A stretch of 64,000 nucleotides of DNA from JAFAXD01 sp963816775 (GTDB lineage: Bacteria > Pseudomonadota > Alphaproteobacteria > Rhizobiales > Xanthobacteraceae). Numbering within the stretch: position 1 is the stretch's first letter; every line of letters starts with the position of its first letter. Positions 45,087 to 52,258 of this stretch are shown piece after piece. The DNA lies in the NCBI GenBank assembly GCA_963816775.1, contig CAWFLX010000007.1, positions 62,001-126,000 on the forward strand. The letters run 5' to 3'. Under the pieces are notes generated by a model, which had not been told where the DNA came from, searched no databases, and worked only from the letters and a program-made list of their open reading frames with translations. Position numbers and translations under genes: made by a program.

Positions 45087-45955
45087 GCGGCTATCTGGAA
45101 GGCGTCTTGGTGCTGCTCGCGGTCAATATTGTGTTTGCCTACGGGGCGTTCCTGCCGGTCGCCGCGGGCCAGCTCAACCTGGGCCTCGCCGGCTTCGGGG
45201 CAATCGGGGCTTATGCGTCGGCCTTCCTGAGCAACACCTATGGCGTAACGCCGGTGCTGGCGATCATGCTGGGCGGGATAGCAGCCGGCCTGATCGCACT
45301 CGTCGTGGCCGTTCCGGTTTTGCGCACCCGCGGCATCTATCTGGCACTCGCGACCTTCGCTCTCGGACAAATCGTGCAGGCGACGCTGCTGAACCTGGAG
45401 GTGGTCGGCGGCGCGGCCGGCTACCCGGTCACCGCCTTCATCCGACTCCCGACGATCGCGCTGTTTACCGCAGGCGTTGTCCTTGTGGTTGCGCTCTTGT
45501 TTGCCACCCGCTTCGGGATCGCGGTCACCGCAGTGCATGACGACGAGCGCGTAGCCGAGCTGATGGGACTCGACGTGCGTGCGTTTCAGATCGCCGCGTT
45601 CACGCTCGGCTCGATCATCGCCGGCATCGGCGGCGGCCTCTATGCGCATCACTTCAGCTTTATCGAAGCGCAATACTTCAACATCGGCCTCTCCATCACG
45701 ATCGTGCTTTACGTCCTGCTCGGCGGGACGCAGACGGTGCTGGGACCGCTGATCGGCGCCGTTGTATTCACCTTGCTCCCGGAAATCCTGCGTGGCAGCG
45801 CGAACTGGCGCTATGTGCTGTTCGCGGCAGCGGTGATCGTCCTGATGGCGTTGCGTCCGCAGGGCCTGCTCACCGGCGAGCAGATCCGGCGCTTGCTCGG
45901 TCTCGACCGCCACGGGCCCCGGCGGGCCGATGTCGCGCGGGAGCCGGCCGCATGA
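45083..45955 (+). CDS. Branched-chain amino acid type ABC permease, LivM type
   Basis: This 290-residue permease has VAAGQLNLGLAGFGAIGAYASAFL early, the loop TAVHDDERVAELMGLDVRAFQ in the middle, and YVLLGGTQTVLGPLIGAVVFTLLPEILRG towards the end, all LivM marks. The ATG at 45083 overlaps the LivH-type stop; the frame is open well upstream, but only as a shadow. Its own stop overlaps the LivG-type ATG. It pairs with the LivH-type permease to form the channel. Confidence 0.94.
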   Translation: MSGYLEGVLVLLAVNIVFAYGAFLPVAAGQLNLGLAGFGAIGAYASAFLSNTYGVTPVLAIMLGGIAAGLIALVVAVPVLRTRGIYLALATFALGQIVQATLLNLEVVGGAAGYPVTAFIRLPTIALFTAGVVLVVALLFATRFGIAVTAVHDDERVAELMGLDVRAFQIAAFTLGSIIAGIGGGLYAHHFSFIEAQYFNIGLSITIVLYVLLGGTQTVLGPLIGAVVFTLLPEILRGSANWRYVLFAAAVIVLMALRPQGLLTGEQIRRLLGLDRHGPRRADVAREPAA

Positions 45956-46758
45956 CCCACGGACAGCCGATCCTGCGGCTCGAGCGCGTTACCAAGCGGT
46001 TCGGCGGGATGACGGCAATCGACGATCTCTCCTTCGATGTGAAGCGCGGCTCGCGCACCGCCCTGATCGGCCCCAACGGCGCCGGCAAGACCACGGTTTT
46101 CAATATCGTGACCGGGGCGGTTCCGATCGATGCCGGCCGTGTGTTTGTCGATGGCGTGGATATTTCGCGCGTGGCGAGCCGGCGGCGCATCGCACACGGC
46201 GTGGCGCGCAGCTTCCAGAACGTGCGTCTGATGCCGCACCTGACCACGCTCGAGAACGTGATGGTCGGCCAGCATTGTCGCAATGCTGGTTTGTTCGGTG
46301 TTCTGCAACCGGTGAACCTCTGGCCGCGCAATCGTTGGCGGGACACCGCGCATGCTGCGCTCACCGAGGCCGGGCTCGACCAATACGCCGGCGCGACGGT
46401 CAAGAACCTTCCCTACGGCGTGCAGAAGCGGGTCGAGGTCGTACGCGCCATGATGGCAAAGCCGCGGCTTCTGCTGCTCGACGAGCCCGCGGCGGGCCTC
46501 AACTCGGCCGAAACCGAAGCGCTGAAAAGCCTGCTGGAACGGATTTGCGCAAACGACTCTGTCACGTTGCTGGTGGTCGAGCACGACATGCATTTCGTCG
46601 GCGCGCTGTGCGACGAGGTCATCGTTCTCGATTTCGGCCGCAAGATCGCCGAAGGCACGCCAGCCGAAATACGAACGAACGCGCGCGTACAGGAAATTTA
46701 TCTCGGAACGCCGGTCATCGATGCGACGGAGCGCCGCCATGCTGCTCGAAGCGCGTGA
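45952..46758 (+). CDS. ABC transporter ATP-binding protein, LivG type
   Basis: This 268-residue ATPase opens ILRLERVTKRFGGMTAIDDLSFDVKRGSRTALIGPNGAGKTTVFN, with Walker A at about 41-48. It also has RSFQNVRLMPHLTTLENVMVGQH (Q-loop region) and LLLLDEPAAGLNSAETEAL (Walker B). The signature position reads LPYGVQKRVEVVRAM, as usual for LivG. It overlaps both neighbours (4 bases with LivM-type, 20 with LivF-type), so the set is tightly coupled. Confidence 0.95.
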   Translation: MTHGQPILRLERVTKRFGGMTAIDDLSFDVKRGSRTALIGPNGAGKTTVFNIVTGAVPIDAGRVFVDGVDISRVASRRRIAHGVARSFQNVRLMPHLTTLENVMVGQHCRNAGLFGVLQPVNLWPRNRWRDTAHAALTEAGLDQYAGATVKNLPYGVQKRVEVVRAMMAKPRLLLLDEPAAGLNSAETEALKSLLERICANDSVTLLVVEHDMHFVGALCDEVIVLDFGRKIAEGTPAEIRTNARVQEIYLGTPVIDATERRHAARSA

Positions 46759-47491
46759 GGTCGAGGTCCGTTACGGCAGCGTGCGCGCGGTTCGCGCCGT
46801 GTCATTGCACCTGCGCCAGGGCGAGATCGTCGCCGTTCTGGGCGCAAACGGCGCGGGCAAGTCCTCGCTGCTGCGCGCGTTGCTCGGGATGGCACGGCTC
46901 GCCGGCGGGACCGTGTCGTTTGACGGTGTCGATGTCAGTAAATGGCCAGTCAGCGCCCGTGTTCGCGCCGGCCTGGTTCTGGTTCCGGAAGGGCGGCGGA
47001 TTGTCACCAGTCTGACAGTCGACGAGAACCTGCTGATGGGCGCCTGCCACCGCCGCGATCACACCACAGTGCGGACGGAAATCGAACGAACCTACCAGCG
47101 CTTCCCCAATCTGGCGGCGCGCCGCAACGACCTCGCGGCCGTGCTCTCGGGCGGCGAGCAGCAGATGCTCGCGATCGGCCGCGCGCTGCTGGCGGCGCCG
47201 AAGCTGATGATGCTGGACGAGCCCTCGCTCGGCCTGAGCCCGCGTCTGTGCAACGAGGTGTTTGCGCACATCCGCGCACTCAATCGGGACAACGGCCTGA
47301 GCATCCTGCTGGTCGAACAGAACACGCAACGCGCGCTCGGAGTTGCTAATCGCGCTTACGTGCTCGAACTCGGACAGGTGGCACGCGAGGGCGCCGCCAG
47401 CGACATCCCGGCAGACCGAACCCTGCTCGACGCGTATCTGGGCCGCGACCCGGGGCAGCAACGCGTCATCGTCAATCCGGTGGTCAACTGA
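46739..47491 (+). CDS. ABC transporter ATP-binding protein, LivF type
   Basis: This 250-residue ATPase has Walker A GANGAGKSS, the phrase VLVPEGRRIVTSLTVDENLLMGA, signature LSGGEQQMLAIGRAL, Walker B LMMLDEPSLGLSP, and H-loop LLVEQNTQRAL. The ATG at 46739 is inside the end of the LivG-type gene. It energises import together with LivG, and the binding-protein gene follows 22 bases later. Confidence 0.95.
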   Translation: MLLEAREVEVRYGSVRAVRAVSLHLRQGEIVAVLGANGAGKSSLLRALLGMARLAGGTVSFDGVDVSKWPVSARVRAGLVLVPEGRRIVTSLTVDENLLMGACHRRDHTTVRTEIERTYQRFPNLAARRNDLAAVLSGGEQQMLAIGRALLAAPKLMMLDEPSLGLSPRLCNEVFAHIRALNRDNGLSILLVEQNTQRALGVANRAYVLELGQVAREGAASDIPADRTLLDAYLGRDPGQQRVIVNPVVN

Positions 47492-47513
47492 TTTGCGCAA
47501 GGAGATCTCAGTC

Positions 47514-48692
47514 ATGAACAGAACAGTGCTCGGCGTAACGCTGATTGCAGCTGTGAGTGCATTTACAATCGTCGGAGCGGCAGCGCAGGATTTGTTGCTC
47601 GGCTATCTCCCATCCGCCGGCGGGCCATTCGCGACCTTTTCCAAGACCAACGAAATCGCCGCGCAGATGGCAATCGATGAGGTCAACGCCACCGGCGGAG
47701 TCAACGGCAAGAAGCTGCGCATTATTTCCTTTGATACCGCCGGTAAGCCGGATCAGGCGGTCGTCGGGCTGCGCAAGCTCGCAGAAGACGACAAGGTTCT
47801 CGCCATCATCGGCCCGTTCAGCTCGAGCGAATGCCGGGTGGTGTTCCCGGCGGGCGAGCGCGCCGGCATTCCGACCATGTCAATGGCGTCATCGGCGCCG
47901 AAGCTCGCAGAACCGTTCACATACGCTTTCCGCAACACCTCGGACGAAGGCTACATGTTCGAGCGTGTGCTTCGCGCCATCAAGGCGAAGAACTATCCGG
48001 CGCAGACCGCGGCGATCGCGTATGCAACCGACGACGTGATCTCGAAGACTATGGGCGAAGCCGTGCTGCCCAACCTCATGAAGAAGGCCGGGATCGAGAT
48101 CAAGCTGAGCGTCACTTATCTCACCCAGAGCTTCGATTTCGCCGCCCAGGCTTCGCAGCTCGTGGCCCAGCCGACCGATCTTCTGGGCATCGGCTCCGGT
48201 CCGGAATCGGCAACTCGGCTGGTCCAGGAACTACGCCGACAGGGGGGCAAAGCCCGCGTGGTCGCCGGTTCGACCATCGCCGATCCCGAACTGCCCCGCC
48301 TGATGGGACCGGCCGGCAACGGCACCATCATCCCGACCACGTTCTACGCCAACGCCAACGAGCGCACCCGCAAGTTCGAGGACGAGTTCCTCAAGCGCAC
48401 GAAGGCGGCCGGCATTGATCGCAGCGCGTCATCGCAGTTCGACGCCTCGACCTACGACATTGTCCTGATCTACGCACAGGCGATGAAAACCGCAAACGTC
48501 ACCGGCAATCCGGCCAATGTCGCGGCCGAGCGCACCGGCATCCGTGATGCCATCCGCGCCATGAAGGACTTTCCCGCCCTCGAAGGGCCAATCTCGTTCG
48601 GCGCGAACGGCGACGCCCTCAAGCCGGTCTACGTGATCGAGCTCAACGATGGCAAATGGAACCTGATCGCAACTTATGGCCCGAACTCGTGA
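47514..48692 (+). CDS. ABC transporter substrate-binding protein, LivK type
   Basis: This 392-residue periplasmic protein has a signal peptide (LGVTLIAAVSAFTIVGAAAQ) and a peripl_BP_6 fold: GYLPSAGGPFATFSKTNEIAAQMAIDEVNATGGVNGKKLRIISFDTAGKPDQAVVGLRKLAEDDKVLAIIGPFSSSE. The ATG at 47514 follows AAGGAGA. As the last gene of the transporter set it supplies ligand specificity; given the neighbours, an aromatic or branched carboxylate is more likely than an amino acid, but this is inference. Confidence 0.94.
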   Translation: MNRTVLGVTLIAAVSAFTIVGAAAQDLLLGYLPSAGGPFATFSKTNEIAAQMAIDEVNATGGVNGKKLRIISFDTAGKPDQAVVGLRKLAEDDKVLAIIGPFSSSECRVVFPAGERAGIPTMSMASSAPKLAEPFTYAFRNTSDEGYMFERVLRAIKAKNYPAQTAAIAYATDDVISKTMGEAVLPNLMKKAGIEIKLSVTYLTQSFDFAAQASQLVAQPTDLLGIGSGPESATRLVQELRRQGGKARVVAGSTIADPELPRLMGPAGNGTIIPTTFYANANERTRKFEDEFLKRTKAAGIDRSASSQFDASTYDIVLIYAQAMKTANVTGNPANVAAERTGIRDAIRAMKDFPALEGPISFGANGDALKPVYVIELNDGKWNLIATYGPNS

Positions 48693-48737
48693 AACGATGA
48701 CGGGCCGGATATTCACTCACTTTGAAGGGAGGATCCG

Positions 48738-49397
48738 CTGCCGGAGGAAAAAAGAGTCGACCCACATGACATCGAACGGCTCGTGATTGCCGGCTGGACC
48801 GGGCGCAATGTCGAGGCGCTGGAAAAGCATATCCGTGAGCTCGAAGCGCTCGGCGTCAAGCGGCCGAAGAGCACGCCGATCTTCTACCGGGTCGCCGCCG
48901 ATCTTCTCACCAACGCCGGGGCGATCGAGGTGCTCGGCGATCATTCGAGCGGCGAAGTCGAGTTCGTTTTGCTTTCGCTCACCGACGGCTTGTGGGTCAC
49001 GGTCGGATCGGATCACACCGACCGCAAAGCCGAGGCGATCGGCGTATCGCTATCCAAGCAGATGTGCGCCAAGCCGATCGGCGCCAAAGCGTGGCGCTGC
49101 AACGAAGTTCTTCCACACTGGGAGCGCCTCGTCCTGCGTTCCTACGCCAAGCGCAATGGCACACGCAGCCTCTACCAGGAAGGCTCGGTTGCGACGATGC
49201 GCACGCCCGACGACCTGATCAAGCGCTACACGGGCGCGGGCGCGCTTCCGGTTGGAACCGCCATGTTCTGCGGGACGCTCGCGGTTCATGGCGACATCGG
49301 ACCGGCCGAGCGATTCGAGATTGAGCTCGAGGACCCGGTGCTCGGACGCAAGCTCACGCACGCCTACGACATCACGACACTGCCGGACGAAGGATAG
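48738..49397 (+). CDS. DUF2848 family protein, probable CTG start
   Basis: About 219 residues match DUF2848, a fumarylacetoacetase-fold-related family often found in aromatic operons: RLVIAGWTGRNVEALEKHIRELEALGV, STPIFYRVAADLLT, LLSLTDGLWVTVGSDHTDRKAEAIG. No in-frame ATG exists upstream of the family core. A GTG at 48783 would cut into the conserved start (RLVIAGW) and has no ribosome site. The CTG at 48738 is preceded at 5 bases by AGGGAGG and gives a full N-terminus, so I chose it. The alternative is a lost ATG upstream of the stop at 48723. Confidence 0.82.
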   Translation: MPEEKRVDPHDIERLVIAGWTGRNVEALEKHIRELEALGVKRPKSTPIFYRVAADLLTNAGAIEVLGDHSSGEVEFVLLSLTDGLWVTVGSDHTDRKAEAIGVSLSKQMCAKPIGAKAWRCNEVLPHWERLVLRSYAKRNGTRSLYQEGSVATMRTPDDLIKRYTGAGALPVGTAMFCGTLAVHGDIGPAERFEIELEDPVLGRKLTHAYDITTLPDEG

Positions 49398-49406
49398 GAG
49401 CGACCG

Positions 49407-49790
49407 ATGGGATACGACAAAGGCCACAAGGAGTTTCACGCGCTGGACCTCAATCACGGCTGGCACACCCTCCCCGGCTATCCGCCGGGGATCCAGCAAA
49501 AGATCATCGCCGGCGAGCTCGACGAGAGAAACAAGCGGGGCAACCGCACGCGCCTGCTGCGGTTCGCCCCTGGCACGTACACGACCGAACCGTTCGTGCA
49601 CGAATATTGGGAGGAAGTATTCCTGGTGTCGGGCGACCTCATCGTCGGCAACGACAAGCAGGGCAGCGGCGGCGAGAAGTTCGAGGGTTACACCTACGCG
49701 GTGCGGCCGCCGGGCGTATTCCACGGTCCGTTCAAGTCCGACACCGGCTGCATCCTGCTGGAGACGCACTTCTACCAGGACGAAACATGA
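49407..49790 (+). CDS. Cupin domain protein
   Basis: This 127-residue single-domain cupin has the metal-site phrases FVHEYWEEVFLVSGDLIVGND (His and Glu of motif 1) and RPPGVFHGPFKSDTGCILLETHF (His of motif 2). The ATG at 49407 follows AGGAG and its stop overlaps the GntR start (ATGA). It may be a dioxygenase-like or sugar/aromatic-binding enzyme. Small cupins of this form are common beside DUF2848 genes, and the reaction is unknown. Confidence 0.88.
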   Translation: MGYDKGHKEFHALDLNHGWHTLPGYPPGIQQKIIAGELDERNKRGNRTRLLRFAPGTYTTEPFVHEYWEEVFLVSGDLIVGNDKQGSGGEKFEGYTYAVRPPGVFHGPFKSDTGCILLETHFYQDET

Positions 49791-50467
49791 GCCAGATGCA
49801 AAGCCCCGCGCGGCGCCCCGCGGACGCGCCCGCCCGTAAGGTCTCGCTGCGCGATCGCGCCTACGCGGAGATCAAGCGCCGGATCAACTGCCTCAACTAC
49901 GCGCCCGGCGCGTATATCAACGAGGCGCAGGTCAGCCGCGAACTCAAGCTCGGACGCACGCCCGTCCACCACGCCCTCGACCGGCTGCAGCTGGAAGGGC
50001 TGGTCTCGGTCATCCCGCGCAAGGGGGTGATCGTGCAGGCAGTCTCGCTCGACGCCATCCTGCAAATCATCGACCTGCGCCACCTCAACGAGCCCTACGG
50101 CGTGCAACTGGCCGTCGCTCGCGCAACCGGCCAGGATATCCAGGCTATGCGGCAGATTCTGCAGGAGGCACCGGCGTTGATCCGCGGCCGCAATCGCGAG
50201 GCGTTGATGAATCTCGATCGTGCCTTCCATCAGGCGGTCGCGCAGGCCGCGCGCCATCCGATCCTCGGCGAGCTGTTGGGCTCGCTGCACGAGCGCTCAT
50301 TGCGCTTCTGGTTCATTTCGCTTGGCGATGATCTGCAGTTGCGCCGCGTCAACGACGAGCACCACGCGGTTCTCGACGCGATTGCGGCGCGCGACGAGGC
50401 CGCGGCCGCCGCCGCGATGCGCGCGCATATCGAATCGTTCCGCAGCAACATCATGCGGACGATCTGA
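49787..50467 (+). CDS. GntR family transcriptional regulator (FCD type)
   Basis: This 226-residue regulator has a GntR winged helix at ~20-85 (LRDRAYAEIKRRINCLNYAPGAYINEAQVSRELKLGRTPVHHALDRLQLEGLV) and a helical FCD ligand domain at ~95-220 (DLRHLNEPYGVQLAVARATG..NLDRAFHQAVAQAARH..DEHHAVLDAIAARD). The histidine-rich FCD pocket usually binds a metal and a carboxylate ligand. It overlaps the cupin gene. It likely controls part of this operon, as a second regulator beside MarR. Confidence 0.93.
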   Translation: MSQMQSPARRPADAPARKVSLRDRAYAEIKRRINCLNYAPGAYINEAQVSRELKLGRTPVHHALDRLQLEGLVSVIPRKGVIVQAVSLDAILQIIDLRHLNEPYGVQLAVARATGQDIQAMRQILQEAPALIRGRNREALMNLDRAFHQAVAQAARHPILGELLGSLHERSLRFWFISLGDDLQLRRVNDEHHAVLDAIAARDEAAAAAAMRAHIESFRSNIMRTI

Positions 50468-50495
50468 GCAGAGAACTTATCGGGAGGAGCGGATC

Positions 50496-51974
50496 ATGTT
50501 GCGGACCGGAGAGGAGCATCTCAAATCCATTCGCGACGGGCGCGTGATCTATATCGGCGACGAACGCGTGGACGACGTAACCCGACATCCGGCGTTTCGT
50601 AACGCCGCGCGCACGGTCGCAGAGCTCTACGACATGAAGTGTGATCCCTCCGCTCGCGAGCTCATGAGCTATGAGGAGGACGGCGGCCGTCATTCGATCT
50701 ATTTCCTGCGCGCGCGCTCGCGCGAGGATTTGCAACGACGCATGTTGGGGCATCGTCGGATCGCCGATTTTACCTACGGCATGTTCGGGCGCTCGCCCGA
50801 TCACGTCGCGTCATTCATCACCGGCATGGCGATGAAGCCGGACGCTTTGAAGGTGCCGTGCGGACGCCCCGATAACCTGCTTGCCTATTATCGGTATGCC
50901 CGCGACCACGATCTCTACACGGTCTACGCCGTGCTGCCCCCGCAGGCAGCGCGCAATCCGGAATTCTACCAGCGCCAGAACATTCCGGTTCCGACGCTGC
51001 GCGTGGTGCGCGAGGAGGATGACGAAGTCGTGATCTCTGGCATGAAGATGCTCGCCACCGGAGCGGTGTTCGCCAACGAAATCTGGATCGGCAATGTGCT
51101 GCCGCTCGCGCCCGACCAGAAGATGGAGGCGATCACCTGCGCGGTACCGTGCAACGCCCCGGGATTGAGATTGTGGGCCCGGCAGCCGATGGAGCCCAAC
51201 TGCACGTCCGAATTCGACAGCCCGCTGTCCTATCGTTACGACGAAAGCGACAGCATGCTGCTCTGCCAGGAGGTCAAGGTTCCGTGGGAGCGCGTATTCG
51301 TGCACGGAGACGCGCTACTGTCGCGCGACATCTATATCACGACCCCGAGCCACTGCTTCGGCAATCATCAGTCGAATGTCCGCTATTGGTCGAAGATGCG
51401 ACTGCTGGTGGGGTTGTGCAGCCGGATCGCCAACGCGACCGGAGCCGACCAGGTGCCGGCCGTGCGCGAGACGCTCGGCAAGATGTCCTCTTATGAGGGC
51501 ATGATCGCCGGGATGGTCAACGGCCAGATCAATGCCTTGGAAGATTGGCCGGGCGACGGCTACGTCTGTTTCAACCGCCGCATGATGTACGCGGCACTCG
51601 AGTGGTGCACGCAGAACTACAGCCAATTCGTCGACGAGTTGCGCGAGCTGTGCGGCGGCGGCGTCTTTCAGATGCCGGCGAACATCTCGGTCATGAACGA
51701 CCCCGCACTAGCGCGCGATTTCGCGACGTTCTGGCAGACGCCGCAATGCGACGCCATCACCCGCATGAAGCTGTTCAAGCTGGCCTGGGACATGGTGGGT
51801 TCCGAATTCGCCGGCCGGCATCAGCAATACGAGAAATTCTATGCCGGCGCGCCGTTCATCGTGCGCAACCACGCATTCCGCGAGACCGACTGGGCCGCGT
51901 TCAACAAGGTGGTCGAGGATCTGATGGCGAGCTACGACTATCCGGCGGCCGGCGTCAGGAAAGTAGCGGTTTAG
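50496..51974 (+). CDS. 4-hydroxyphenylacetate 3-hydroxylase family protein (HpaB/PvcC type)
   Basis: This 492-residue flavin-dependent protein opens MLRTGEEHLKSIRDGRVIYIGDERVDDVTRHPAFRNAARTVAELYD and contains FLRARSREDLQRRMLGHRRIADFTYGMFGRSPDHVASFITGMA and GVFQMPANISVM, typical of HpaB. Family members ortho-hydroxylate phenols with reduced flavin from a separate reductase; some relatives are 4-hydroxybutyryl-CoA dehydratases. The ATG at 50496 follows GGGAGGAG. It sits between the GntR gene and the lipoyl/UGSC pair and is probably the ring-activating enzyme of the run. Confidence 0.92.
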   Translation: MLRTGEEHLKSIRDGRVIYIGDERVDDVTRHPAFRNAARTVAELYDMKCDPSARELMSYEEDGGRHSIYFLRARSREDLQRRMLGHRRIADFTYGMFGRSPDHVASFITGMAMKPDALKVPCGRPDNLLAYYRYARDHDLYTVYAVLPPQAARNPEFYQRQNIPVPTLRVVREEDDEVVISGMKMLATGAVFANEIWIGNVLPLAPDQKMEAITCAVPCNAPGLRLWARQPMEPNCTSEFDSPLSYRYDESDSMLLCQEVKVPWERVFVHGDALLSRDIYITTPSHCFGNHQSNVRYWSKMRLLVGLCSRIANATGADQVPAVRETLGKMSSYEGMIAGMVNGQINALEDWPGDGYVCFNRRMMYAALEWCTQNYSQFVDELRELCGGGVFQMPANISVMNDPALARDFATFWQTPQCDAITRMKLFKLAWDMVGSEFAGRHQQYEKFYAGAPFIVRNHAFRETDWAAFNKVVEDLMASYDYPAAGVRKVAV

Positions 51975-52002
51975 CACCAGCGTCATTCGACGTTGCATCG
52001 GT

Positions 52003-52223
52003 ATGAATATGGAGGAAGCCACGATCGTGAAATGGCACGCGCAGCCGGGTAAGCCCTTCAGGTCGGGCGACGTCCTCTACGAAATCGAGCCCGAAAAGGT
52101 AACTCAGGAGTCGCGGCCCTCGGCGATGGTGTTATGGTCGAGTTATGCGTCGCCGAGGGTGAAAACGCCGAGGTCAATGCGTCCGTCTGTTGGGTTGAGC
52201 CCGATACGTCGAGTGCCGTGTGA
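52003..52223 (+). pseudogene. Stand-alone biotinyl/lipoyl-attachment domain, frameshifted
   Basis: The first frame reads MNMEEATIVKWHAQPGKPFRSGDVLYEIEPEKVTQE, the first half of a lipoyl domain with the modifiable lysine in PEKV. After 52110 the family continues one base back: VAALGDGVMVELCVAEGENAEVNASVCWVEP, ending at TGA 52221-52223. One missing G (GAGTC for GAGGTC) explains it. Repaired, it would be a free 73-residue domain. It lies between the HpaB gene and the UGSC gene, close enough for one transcript. The lipoyl lysine is before the break. The lesion is either a sequencing indel or real decay. Confidence 0.72.
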
Positions 52224-52258
52224 ACCGAAATGCGAGGATCTGAACTCAGGAGAGCGTG

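Noticed and set aside
48766..48786. ATG at 48766 as the start of the DUF2848 gene
   Set aside because: It is in a different frame and meets a stop after six codons.
52090..52120. Programmed ribosomal frameshift in the lipoyl-domain gene
   Set aside because: No slippery heptamer or downstream pseudoknot was seen; a lost G explains the shift. The other three indel sites also lack recoding signals.
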